A stretch of DNA of 5,470 bases from Actinomycetota bacterium (GCA_009703845.1 WLFI01000060.1:1-5470); one strand, 5' to 3'; shown: positions 1 through 5,470, counted from the stretch's first letter. The notes: generated by a model not told the origin, from the sequence alone. Numbers and translations are program-made.

Positions 1-1
1 A

Positions 2-1300
2 ATTGTCGGTCGACCAAACGTTGGTAAGTCTGCTCTGGTAAACCGCATTCTGGGTCGACGTGAGGCCGTGGTTGAAGACAAGCCAGGCGTTACCCGTGAC
101 CGTATTTCTTACAAGGCAGAGTGGAACGAGCGTAAGTTCACTCTCGTCGACACCGGTGGTTGGGAGCCAGACGCCAAGGGTATCGACCTTTCGGTTGCAG
201 TTCAGGCCGAAATCGCCGTTGAGCTAGCTGACGCCGTGTTGTTCGTAGTTGACGCAACTGTTGGTGCAACCTCAACCGATGAGCGCGTCGTCAAAATGCT
301 GCGCGCCAGCAAGAAGCCCGTAATTCTGGTTGGTAACAAAATTGATGATGCACGCCAAGAGCCAGAGGCTGCCGGTCTTTGGTCACTCGGTCTAGGCGAG
401 CCATACCCGGTTTCGGCCGTGCACGGCCGTGGAGTCGCCGACATGCTCGACGCCGCGATGAAGGTGCTGCCAAAGATCAGCAACGTTGCAAAGCAAGAAG
501 TTGGTGGACCTCGTCGCGTAGCCCTGATTGGCCGACCAAATGTGGGTAAGTCATCGCTTTTGAACAAGGCCGTTGGAAGCGAACGCGCAGTTGTCAACGA
601 ACTTGCCGGCACCACTCGAGACCCAATCGATGAGCAGGTAGAAATTGGCGGAAAGGTTTGGCGCTTCGTCGACACCGCCGGTATTCGTCGCCGCAAGCAC
701 CTTGCGCAAGGCGCAGATTTCTACGCTTCGCTTAGAACCGCGGCCGCCCTCGAGCGCGCCGAAGTTGCTACCGTGCTGCTAGACGTTACCCAGCCTGTGT
801 CTGAAGCCGACATCCGCATCATAGACATGGTTCTCGAATCTGGAAGAGCTCTGGTTCTAGCCTTCAACAAGTGGGATCTTCTCGAAGACGAACGCCGCCG
901 CTACCTCGAGCGCGAAATCGAGCAAGATCTGGCACACGTTGACTGGGCTCCGCGCGTAAACATTTCTGCCAAGACCGGTCGCCACCTCGAGAAGCTGGTT
1001 CCAGCGCTCGAAGTTGCTCTCGACTCTTGGGATCAGCGCATTCCGACAGGCAAGCTAAACGCATTCATTTCTGAACTTGTTGCCGAGAACCCTCACCCGG
1101 TTCGCGGTGGCAAGCAGCCGCGCATCCTCTTTGCAACTCAGGCCAGCTCGCGCCCACCTAAGTTTGTGCTGTTCACCACCGGTTTCCTTGACCCTGGCTA
1201 CCGTCGCTTCATCGCTCGACGCCTTCGCGAAACCTACGGTTTTGAAGGCACCCCAATCGAGGTTTCGATGCGCGTTCGTGAAAAACGCAAGCGCACCTAG
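2..1300 (+). CDS. der: GTPase Der (EngA), 5'-truncated by window edge
   Basis: Der is a tandem-domain GTPase that binds the 50S ribosomal subunit and is needed for its maturation. The frame is open from base 2, so the true start lies upstream of the window; the GTG at 68 is an internal Val codon. The 432 residues present start at the first P-loop (GRPNVGKS, window residues 3-10). The first domain continues with VTRD, DTGG (50-53) and NKID (112-115). A short linker leads to the second P-loop (GRPNVGKS, 176-183), then a DTAGIRRR switch-II motif and NKWD (289-292, bases 866-877). The last ~110 residues fit the KH-like C-terminal domain, ending in a Lys/Arg-rich tail. Only a short N-terminal piece is missing relative to a normal Der. 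Some actinobacteria carry cytidylate kinase (cmk) just upstream or fused to der, and the window cannot show which applies. No strong terminator follows. Confidence 0.97.
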   Translation: MVGRPNVGKSALVNRILGRREAVVEDKPGVTRDRISYKAEWNERKFTLVDTGGWEPDAKGIDLSVAVQAEIAVELADAVLFVVDATVGATSTDERVVKMLRASKKPVILVGNKIDDARQEPEAAGLWSLGLGEPYPVSAVHGRGVADMLDAAMKVLPKISNVAKQEVGGPRRVALIGRPNVGKSSLLNKAVGSERAVVNELAGTTRDPIDEQVEIGGKVWRFVDTAGIRRRKHLAQGADFYASLRTAAALERAEVATVLLDVTQPVSEADIRIIDMVLESGRALVLAFNKWDLLEDERRRYLEREIEQDLAHVDWAPRVNISAKTGRHLEKLVPALEVALDSWDQRIPTGKLNAFISELVAENPHPVRGGKQPRILFATQASSRPPKFVLFTTGFLDPGYRRFIARRLRETYGFEGTPIEVSMRVREKRKRT

Positions 1301-1336
1301 CAGCGTCTAAACTTTTTCTCGGTGGTCTAACACCAA

Positions 1337-1410
1337 CGGGCTATAGCGCAGCTTGGTAGCGCACTTGTCTGGGGGACAAGGGGTCGCCGGTTCAAATCCG
1401 GCTAGCCCGA
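1337..1410 (+). tRNA. tRNA-Pro, anticodon GGG
   Basis: A complete cloverleaf can be folded by eye. The 7-bp acceptor stem CGGGCTA/TAGCCCG pairs perfectly. The D stem is GCGC/GCGC with a GG-containing loop. The anticodon stem CTTGT/ACAAG encloses loop CTGGGGG, placing anticodon GGG at 1371-1373. The T stem GCCGG/CCGGC encloses TTCAAAT. The length is 74 nt, ending at discriminator A1410. The next bases are CAA, so the 3' CCA is not encoded and must be added after processing. A GGG anticodon reads the proline codon CCC, and CCU by wobble. The gene sits 36 bp after der and 22 bp before the phosphatidyltransferase gene on the same strand, so it may share a transcript with either. Confidence 0.97.
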
Positions 1411-1419
1411 CAATAGGCA

Positions 1420-1425
1420 TAAACT
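1420..1425 (+). promoter_or_regulatory. Candidate -10 element for leaderless pgsA mRNA
   Basis: TAAACT fits the actinobacterial -10 pattern TANNNT. It ends seven bases before the A of the ATG at 1433, the spacing expected if transcription begins at the start codon. This would explain why no clear Shine-Dalgarno lies between the tRNA and the gene; the best candidate is TAGG at 1414-1417, 15 bases away. No good -35 is seen: the expected spot is inside the tRNA T arm (TCCGGC). The same hexamer also occurs at 1308-1313 upstream of the tRNA, so it may simply be chance. Cotranscription with the tRNA is the alternative. Confidence 0.3.
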
Positions 1426-1432
1426 TCTCACT

Positions 1433-2017
1433 ATGGTCGAACAAAAATCACTTCTTCAAGAGCTGAAGACCATACCCAACATGCTCAGCCTTTTGAGGCT
1501 TGCTCTCGTTCCCGTGTTCCTAATTTTGGTACTCACAGAGCAAGAGGGTCTTGCCCTCATCACACTCATAGTGGCTTCGGCAACCGACTACCTAGACGGC
1601 TTTCTGGCTCGCAAACTCAACCAAACCACCCGTCTCGGCGCATTGCTCGACCCGGCCGCCGATCGACTCTACATACTTGCCACGCTGATTGGTCTGGCGG
1701 TAACCGGCAACATTCCGGTTTGGCTACCTTTTGTCATTATTGGCAGGGATGTTCTGCTCGCGCTAACCGTTCCGATGCTCGCCAAATACGGCTATGGCCC
1801 ATTGCCCGTGCACTACTTAGGCAAGGCCGGCACTTTTGCTCTGCTCTATGCCTTTCCATTGTTGCTTCTAGCGCAGGTTTGGCAGTCAGCTCAGTTTGTG
1901 ATTTTGCCGCTCTCCTGGGCCTTTGCAATATGGGGAATTGGTCTCTACTGGTGGTCTGGCGTACTCTACGTAAAGCAAGTTTTTTCAGTGGTTTTAGAGG
2001 CAAGAAAAACCGATTAG
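1433..2017 (+). CDS. pgsA: CDP-alcohol phosphatidyltransferase (PgsA2-like; PGP or cardiolipin synthase)
   Basis: This integral membrane enzyme of 194 residues transfers a phosphatidyl group from CDP-diacylglycerol to an alcohol. The acceptor is probably glycerol-3-phosphate (PGP synthase) or phosphatidylglycerol (cardiolipin synthase). The full family motif is visible: D52, D55-G56, A59-R60, G69, D73 and D77, the four Asp residues being the metal and catalytic ligands. Hydrophobic segments lie near residues 17-34, 39-50, 79-91, 96-116, 132-150 and 155-180, consistent with about six membrane helices. The N-terminal IPNMLSLLR (14-22) is typical and supports the ATG at 1433. The reading frame is open back to a stop inside the tRNA (1403-1405) with no other start codon. 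Residue 78 after the last Asp is Arg, whereas Lys is frequent in classical PgsA, so substrate is uncertain. Its position upstream of the FHA and MerR genes matches Rv1822 (PgsA2). The FHA gene starts 30 bp downstream, so an operon is likely. Confidence 0.88.
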   Translation: MVEQKSLLQELKTIPNMLSLLRLALVPVFLILVLTEQEGLALITLIVASATDYLDGFLARKLNQTTRLGALLDPAADRLYILATLIGLAVTGNIPVWLPFVIIGRDVLLALTVPMLAKYGYGPLPVHYLGKAGTFALLYAFPLLLLAQVWQSAQFVILPLSWAFAIWGIGLYWWSGVLYVKQVFSVVLEARKTD

Positions 2018-2028
2018 GCTAAGCAAAT

Positions 2029-2037
2029 AAAGGAGGG
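2029..2037 (+). promoter_or_regulatory. Strong Shine-Dalgarno for the FHA gene
   Basis: AAAGGAGGG in the 30-bp gap after pgsA is the strongest ribosome binding site in the window. It ends 10 bases before ATG 2048, slightly long. An in-frame CTG at 2042-2044 lies at 4-5 bases, but CTG starts are rare, so ATG is kept as the start. The strong site suggests the FHA protein is made in larger amounts than its operon partners. Confidence 0.75.
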
Positions 2038-2047
2038 CGTTCTGGCA

Positions 2048-2476
2048 ATGTCAAACCATGATTTCGACGAAAACGAAGTTGAATCCACACAGCGATTTGG
2101 CGACGCCCTGCTACCCGAAGACGAGTCTGGGCTGAACTCAGAAGAGCACACCGCAATCAACGCCTTGCCTTCGGGACACGCGCTTTTGATCGTCAAGCGA
2201 GGCTACGAAGAGGGTTCGCGGTTTCTTCTCGACTCAGATCTCGCAACCGCCGGAAGACATCCAAACGCAGACATTTTTCTAGACGACGTTACGGTTTCTC
2301 GCAAGCATGCAGAATTTGTTCGCAACGGCAAAACCTTCTCGGTAAAAGATCTCGCTTCACTAAACGGCACCTATCACAACGGCAAACGCGTAGACGAAAT
2401 TGCGTTGACCGATGGCGATGAGGTGCAGGTAGGCAAGTTCAAACTCACCTTCTTTGCAGCGAAGGTAGACAAATAA
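2048..2476 (+). CDS. garA: FHA-domain regulator of the GarA/OdhI family
   Basis: Cytoplasmic 142-residue protein. In mycobacteria and corynebacteria this family binds and inhibits the E1 component of 2-oxoglutarate dehydrogenase and affects glutamate enzymes. Phosphorylation of an N-terminal threonine by Ser/Thr kinases makes the tail bind its own FHA domain, which releases the targets. The acidic N-terminal tail (1-40) carries VESTQRF (11-17), which lines up with the VETTSVF phosphosite of GarA; T14 matches the PknB site and S13 replaces the PknG-site Thr. The family signature SGHALLIVKRG follows at 42-52. The FHA domain (~45-136) has GRHPNADIFLDD (69-80), S84-x-x-H87 and N106-G107-T108; R70, S84 and N106 are the expected phosphothreonine contacts. 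The length matches the family. The next gene starts 3 bp after its stop. Family assignment is strong by pattern, while target enzymes in this organism are inferred. Confidence 0.94.
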   Translation: MSNHDFDENEVESTQRFGDALLPEDESGLNSEEHTAINALPSGHALLIVKRGYEEGSRFLLDSDLATAGRHPNADIFLDDVTVSRKHAEFVRNGKTFSVKDLASLNGTYHNGKRVDEIALTDGDEVQVGKFKLTFFAAKVDK

Positions 2477-2479
2477 GCC

Positions 2480-3184
2480 ATGGCTCAAATCGCACAAGTC
2501 ACCTCAATCAATGCGCGTTCAGCAAAGCTGTTCACCATCGGTCAGGTGCTCTCACTTCTGCAGCCGAACTTTCCTGACCTGTCGCCATCGAAGCTTCGGT
2601 TTCTTGAAGAGCAAAAACTGGTATTCCCACAGCGCACCGAATCTGGTTACCGCAAGTACACCGAGCAAGATGTTGAGCGAGTAAAGATCGCTCTCGAACT
2701 TCAGCGTGACAAGTACCTGCCGTTGAAGGTCATTCGCCAGTACCTCTCTGACATCGACGAGGGAAAGACCCCAACTCTGCCGGGCACCAATGCAACCGTG
2801 ACCGACCACCTGCGTCAGGCTCCGACTAAAAAGTTCACCGAACTTGAGTTGATTTCAGAAACCGCGATTACTCCTGCGCTAATCGAGGATGCTCGCCAGG
2901 TCGGTCTTCTCGCCGATGCTCCCTATGCAGCAGCCGATGTAGAAATCGCCAAGGCCATCGTTCACCTTCAGCGCTTTGGTATCGCACCTCGACACCTGCG
3001 CGGAATCAAGGCTGCAGCCGACCGTGAAATTGGCATCATTGAGGGCGTGGTTGCTCCGGTGTTGGCAAAACATGACACTGCCAGCCGTTCACGAGCTGCA
3101 CATTACGCACTCGAGATTTCTAACCAGTTCGCTGCTATTCACTCCGAATTGGTTCGTTCAGTCATCTCAAAGATGGACCAGTAG
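2480..3184 (+). CDS. ftsR: MerR-family regulator, FtsR (Rv1828/Cg1631) type
   Basis: DNA-binding regulator of 234 residues. The Corynebacterium glutamicum homologue FtsR activates ftsZ and affects growth and cell shape; it lies directly after odhI, as this gene lies after the FHA gene. The N-terminal winged helix-turn-helix spans about residues 17-90: LFTIGQVLSLL (17-27), LSPSKLRFLEEQKLV (34-48), then RTESGYRKYTEQDVERV (52-68). The phrase RDKYLPLKVIRQYL follows, typical of this subfamily. No metal-binding cysteine cluster is visible, so a metal sensor is unlikely. The C-terminal half (~105-230) is helical and fits the family's dimer/effector domain, with no named ligand. The ATG lies 3 bp past the FHA stop. 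The nearest AAGG (2463-2466) is 13 bases away, so translation probably depends on coupling to the FHA gene. The operon role is well supported; control of ftsZ here is inferred. Confidence 0.9.
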   Translation: MAQIAQVTSINARSAKLFTIGQVLSLLQPNFPDLSPSKLRFLEEQKLVFPQRTESGYRKYTEQDVERVKIALELQRDKYLPLKVIRQYLSDIDEGKTPTLPGTNATVTDHLRQAPTKKFTELELISETAITPALIEDARQVGLLADAPYAAADVEIAKAIVHLQRFGIAPRHLRGIKAAADREIGIIEGVVAPVLAKHDTASRSRAAHYALEISNQFAAIHSELVRSVISKMDQ

Positions 3185-3275
3185 CAAACCGCGACACGCC
3201 GAACCTTGAAATTAACGGGTGTTTGGGCTTGCGTTAGCCAACAATTAAACCTGTACTTGAACCTGAAGGAGAGCG
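3185..3275 (+). promoter_or_regulatory. 91-bp regulatory gap before the second MerR gene
   Basis: This is the longest non-coding gap in the window. It holds an imperfect inverted repeat, TTGGGCT (3223-3229) and AGCCAA (3236-3241), with one bulged G and a 6-base loop. It also holds a direct repeat AACCTG at 3248-3253 and 3260-3265, 12 bases apart, and two AATTAA stretches (3210-3215 and 3243-3248). TTGGGC (3223-3228) is a possible -35, and TAAACC at 3246-3251 is at correct spacing for a weak -10. No U-run follows the hairpin, so it is not a standard terminator. A promoter or MerR operator here is plausible but not proven. Confidence 0.4.
3266..3271 (+). promoter_or_regulatory. Shine-Dalgarno of the second MerR gene
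   Basis: AAGGAG lies 4 bases before ATG 3276. It fixes the start codon and gives this gene its own translation initiation site, unlike the preceding MerR gene. Confidence 0.75.
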
Positions 3276-3824
3276 ATGTCAGAAAACGACACCCAGCCTC
3301 AGGCCGACTACACCCAGGACATGCTGTTCACCGAGGGGCTTCCAGCCCTCGACCCTAAGCTCGGCTACCGAGGCATCCCGGCCGCTTCTGCCGCCGGAAT
3401 CTCATACCGACAGCTCGACTACTGGGACAGAACCGGTTTGGTACAGCCAACCGTTAGACACGCATCAGGCTCTGGTTCGCAACGCCTATACGCATTCCGC
3501 GACATCCTCGTTTTGAAATTGGTCAAGCGTTTGCTCGACACCGGCGTATCGCTTCAGCAGATTCGTCTGGCCGTTGACCAGCTGCGCGCTGCCGGCTTCG
3601 GCGACCTTGCCAAGATCACACTTATGTCTGATGGCGCTCGCGTTTACCTTTGCACTACGCAAGACGAAGTCATTGACCTAGTCGGTCGCGGTCAGGGCGT
3701 GTTTGGAATTGCCGTTGGTCGTGTGCTTCGCGAAGTCGAAGCAACTTTGGTCAACATGACCCCATCGTCTCTTGAAGACATCGATGAGCTTGCCGCTCGT
3801 CGCAGCGCAAAACGCGCTGTTTAG
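3276..3824 (+). CDS. resR: MerR-family regulator, Rv1830 (ResR/McdR) type
   Basis: DNA-binding regulator of 182 residues. The M. tuberculosis counterpart Rv1830 has been linked to cell division, growth and antibiotic resilience. A disordered N-terminal extension (1-29) contains QDMLF (14-18). The winged helix-turn-helix covers about 30-100: GYRGIPAASAAGISYRQLDYW (30-50), RTGLVQP (52-58), GSGSQRLYAFRDILVLKLV (65-83) and KRLLDTGVSLQQIR (84-97). The C-terminal domain contains the subfamily signature VYLCTTQDEVIDLVGRGQGVFGIAV, and the protein ends in a basic ARRSAKRAV tail. No effector-binding cysteines are seen. In many actinobacteria a DUF151 bifunctional-nuclease gene separates this gene from the ftsR-type gene, but here there is only a 91-bp gap. 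The stop codon overlaps the convergent parA stop. Recognition of the subfamily is strong; target genes are inferred from homologues. Confidence 0.9.
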   Translation: MSENDTQPQADYTQDMLFTEGLPALDPKLGYRGIPAASAAGISYRQLDYWDRTGLVQPTVRHASGSGSQRLYAFRDILVLKLVKRLLDTGVSLQQIRLAVDQLRAAGFGDLAKITLMSDGARVYLCTTQDEVIDLVGRGQGVFGIAVGRVLREVEATLVNMTPSSLEDIDELAARRSAKRAV

Positions 3825-4876
3825 TCTGACGAGCCCCCACCGTCTGAACCCGACCCAGAATCGGTAGCGTCTGCCGCGACATCCGTGCTTGCGACCTCTG
3901 TTGAATCGTCTGAGCTCGCGCTCGAAATCAAATCTTCTAACGGGTCAGCTTTGGGCTTATCTTCACCGTTGTAATCGTTGCCCATCAGCACGGCCAGTGG
4001 CGAAGCCTCGATGCCCTTGCCGCGTTTGAGCTTCATGCGACGCTTCTCTTTGCGATTGCGACGCGCCTTTTCATTGTCTTCGTCATAGACCCGCTCGGTT
4101 AGATCGAGCATGAGGGCGTCGAGAACGTGATCGAATGAAGTTGCGATCGATGCGGCGGTGTCGCCTGGCCAAGAGTGAATCGGCATAGCAGCGCCTTGAG
4201 CCTGCTGCATGGTCGACTTTTCTTCGAATAGTTGCGGAAGCAGCTTGCCCGGGTATTTTTCGTTCAACTCTGCGACTCTGAACTGGTGCTCTTTGCTTAG
4301 TGGCTTGTAGCGGTTTACCACTACGCCGAAAACTTTTAGGCGGCGAGTGATGGCCTTGCGAAGTTCATTAATGGCACGGATGCTGCGCTCGGCTGCCACG
4401 ACCGAGAACAAACTCGGCTCGGTGACGATCAAGATGCGGTCTGAGGTTACCCAAGCGGTTTTGGTTAGTCCGTTAATCGAAGGTGGGGTGTCGATGATCA
4501 CGAGGTCGTACTCGCTTTCGATGCGAGCTAGGGCTTCTTCTAATTTCCAGAGTTCACGAACCGTCGGGCTAGGCGCATCGGCCTGCTGCACCTTGGGGCT
4601 GCCGACCATGACATCGATTTTTGTGGAGTGAATTTTTGCCCAAGTACTAGATACGATTGCTTTATGCACAACGTTGTGTTTGGGCGATTTCAAAACGTCG
4701 GCACAAGTCTCGTTGAACTCCCCAATGGCGCCTAAACCGGTAGTGGCATCGCACTGAGGGTCGAGGTCGATCACGAGAGTGCGAAGACCGCGAGCCGAAG
4801 ACGCAGATGCCATTCCTAAGGCAACTGTGGTCTTTCCGACTCCTCCCTTGAGGGAGCTGACGCTGAGAACATACAC
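3821..4876 (-). CDS. Orphan ParA-family ATPase with basic and acidic C-terminal tail
   Basis: Deviant-Walker ATPase of 351 residues from the ParA/MinD/Soj superfamily. These proteins dimerise with ATP and position chromosomes, plasmids or protein complexes, usually by binding DNA nonspecifically. The deviant Walker A motif KGGVGKTT is at 10-17 with signature Lys10. Next come the Walker A' region DLDPQ (37-41) and Walker B IIDTPPS (127-133). The ATPase domain ends near 260. A strongly basic stretch (270-287, 12 of 18 residues Lys or Arg) and a low-complexity acidic Ser/Gly/Asp tail (about 305-351) follow. The start is GTG at 4876; an in-frame TAG at 4888-4886 leaves no other upstream start. 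An AAAAAGG (4895-4889) is 12 bases away, a long spacing. No parB gene or parS-like site is recognised nearby. It is divergent from pyc. The cargo is unknown; PldP of C. glutamicum is a precedent for an orphan actinobacterial ParA-like division protein, not a claimed orthologue. Confidence 0.88.
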   Translation of the reverse strand: MYVLSVSSLKGGVGKTTVALGMASASSARGLRTLVIDLDPQCDATTGLGAIGEFNETCADVLKSPKHNVVHKAIVSSTWAKIHSTKIDVMVGSPKVQQADAPSPTVRELWKLEEALARIESEYDLVIIDTPPSINGLTKTAWVTSDRILIVTEPSLFSVVAAERSIRAINELRKAITRRLKVFGVVVNRYKPLSKEHQFRVAELNEKYPGKLLPQLFEEKSTMQQAQGAAMPIHSWPGDTAASIATSFDHVLDALMLDLTERVYDEDNEKARRNRKEKRRMKLKRGKGIEASPLAVLMGNDYNGEDKPKADPLEDLISSASSDDSTEVASTDVAADATDSGSGSDGGGSSD

Positions 4877-4939
4877 GTCTATAGGCTACCTTTTTATAAA
4901 CGCCATAACACCCAAGACCCTTAGCAAAACTAGGACTCG
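4877..4939. promoter_or_regulatory. Divergent parA/pyc promoter region
   Basis: These 63 bp lie between two divergently read genes and should hold promoters for both. The only AT-rich core contains the perfect palindrome TTTATAAA (4893-4900), which reads TATAAA on each strand and could serve as a -10 in both directions. On the minus strand, TAGCCT (4888-4883) is a second TANNNT match, placed to give a leaderless parA message. No convincing -35 hexamer was found for either gene. For pyc, AGGA at 4932-4935 is a short Shine-Dalgarno 4 bases before ATG 4940. Confidence 0.45.
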
Positions 4940-5470
4940 ATGTTCAAGAAAATCCTTGTCGCCAACCGTGGTGAGATTGCTATCCGCGCTTTTCGCGCCG
5001 CGTATGAGCTGGGTGCTGCAACCGTTGCGGTTTTTCCTTATGAAGATCGAAACTCCAGCCACCGACTGAAGGCCGATGAGGCGTACCAAATCGGAACCGA
5101 AGGCCACCCGGTTCGCGCTTACCTCGATGTCGCAGAAATCATCCGAGTTGCAAAAGAGTCTGGCGCAGACGCTATTTACCCGGGCTATGGCTTTCTTTCA
5201 GAGAACCCAGACCTGGCCGAAGCTGCCGCGGCCAATGGAATAACCTTCATCGGCCCGAAAGCCGATGTTCTTGAACTTGCCGGAAACAAGGTAAACGCCA
5301 AAGAGGCCGCGATTGCCGCCGGTGTGCCCGTTCTTGCCTCGTCGCCTTCGTCTTCTGACGTCACCGAATTACTTGCGCAGGGCGATGCAATCGGATTCCC
5401 ACTGTTTGTAAAGGCTGTTGCCGGTGGTGGCGGTCGCGGAATGCGTCGCGTCAACGAGGCCTCTGGTCTA
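4940..5470 (+). CDS. pyc: Pyruvate carboxylase, N-terminal 177 residues
   Basis: Biotin-dependent cytosolic enzyme that carboxylates pyruvate to oxaloacetate to refill the TCA cycle. Only the start of its biotin carboxylase domain is inside the window; the full protein is normally about 1,130 residues, so most of it, including the carboxyltransferase and biotinyl domains, lies downstream. Visible marks are FKKILVANRGEIAIR at 2-16, VFPYEDRNSSHRLKADEAYQ near 32-51, and the catalytic-domain segment YPGYGFLSEN. An ATP-grasp portion has FVKA (K158) and the glycine-rich loop GGGGRGM (162-168). The wording of the EDR...HRLKADEAY and GHPVRAYLDV segments favours pyruvate carboxylase over the biotin carboxylase subunits of acyl-CoA carboxylases. 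The ATG is supported by the conserved N-terminus and the AGGA at 4932-4935. It is divergent from parA. The family is secure; completeness cannot be judged. Confidence 0.95.
   Translation, partial: MFKKILVANRGEIAIRAFRAAYELGAATVAVFPYEDRNSSHRLKADEAYQIGTEGHPVRAYLDVAEIIRVAKESGADAIYPGYGFLSENPDLAEAAAANGITFIGPKADVLELAGNKVNAKEAAIAAGVPVLASSPSSSDVTELLAQGDAIGFPLFVKAVAGGGGRGMRRVNEASGL

Noticed and set aside
68..70. GTG as the start of der
   Set aside because: The frame is open upstream to base 2 and encodes the essential first P-loop, so this is an internal valine.
202..696. Long open frame on the minus strand (164 codons)
   Set aside because: It lies wholly inside der, and its translation is low-complexity Ser/Thr/Arg-rich with no family resemblance; it is a shadow of the der reading frame.
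1321..1334. Hairpin GGTG-loop-CACC as a der terminator
   Set aside because: The stem is only 4 bp and no U-run follows; it runs straight into the tRNA.
1982..2012. T-rich and A-rich arms near the pgsA end as a terminator
   Set aside because: They are inside the coding region, pair only as a weak AT stem with a large loop, and a strong ribosome binding site follows at once.
2042..2044. CTG as the start codon of the FHA gene
   Set aside because: It has better Shine-Dalgarno spacing, but CTG starts are rare and the ATG two codons later is within acceptable distance.
4347..4631. Plus-strand open frame inside parA
   Set aside because: It is antisense to conserved ParA motifs and has no recognisable domain; it is a coding shadow.
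5185..5454. Minus-strand open frame at the right edge
   Set aside because: It is opposite the conserved biotin carboxylase domain, and its Pro/Ala/Ser-rich translation matches nothing.

Overview
The window is ordinary chromosomal core sequence of an actinobacterium. The key evidence is the order pgsA-type gene, GarA/OdhI-type FHA gene, FtsR-type MerR gene, then an Rv1830-type MerR gene, an arrangement known from actinobacterial chromosomes (compare Mycobacterium tuberculosis Rv1822, Rv1827, Rv1828 and Rv1830). GC content is moderate by eye, genes are tightly packed, and an orphan ParA is divergent from a pyruvate carboxylase. Together these suggest Microbacteriaceae, possibly a small-genome freshwater type such as the Luna clade. 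That placement is inference. I see no transposon, phage gene, CRISPR array, integrase or attachment site.

Layout. Bases 2-1300 (+) are the 3' portion of der (engA), cut by the window edge just before its first P-loop. A tRNA-Pro(GGG) lies at 1337-1410. It is followed after 22 bp by a probable operon on the + strand: a CDP-alcohol phosphatidyltransferase (1433-2017), a GarA/OdhI-like FHA protein (2048-2476) and an FtsR-like MerR regulator (2480-3184). After a 91-bp regulatory-looking gap comes the second MerR regulator (3276-3824). Its stop codon overlaps that of a convergent ParA-type ATPase (3821-4876, -). A 63-bp divergent promoter region separates parA from the 5' end of pyruvate carboxylase (4940 to the window end, +).

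How the genes fit together. Der supports 50S ribosome maturation, and the phosphatidyltransferase makes anionic membrane phospholipid. The FHA protein is expected to be a phosphorylation-controlled brake on 2-oxoglutarate dehydrogenase and glutamate metabolism, while pyruvate carboxylase refills oxaloacetate, so two control points around the TCA cycle sit close together. The two MerR proteins belong to families tied to cell division and growth in corynebacteria and mycobacteria, and the orphan ParA may position DNA or another cargo. No new multi-gene system is evident. The points most worth checking are the altered GarA phosphosite, the contracted gene cluster, a clamp-binding-like peptide in the second MerR protein, and the symmetric -10-like palindrome between parA and pyc.
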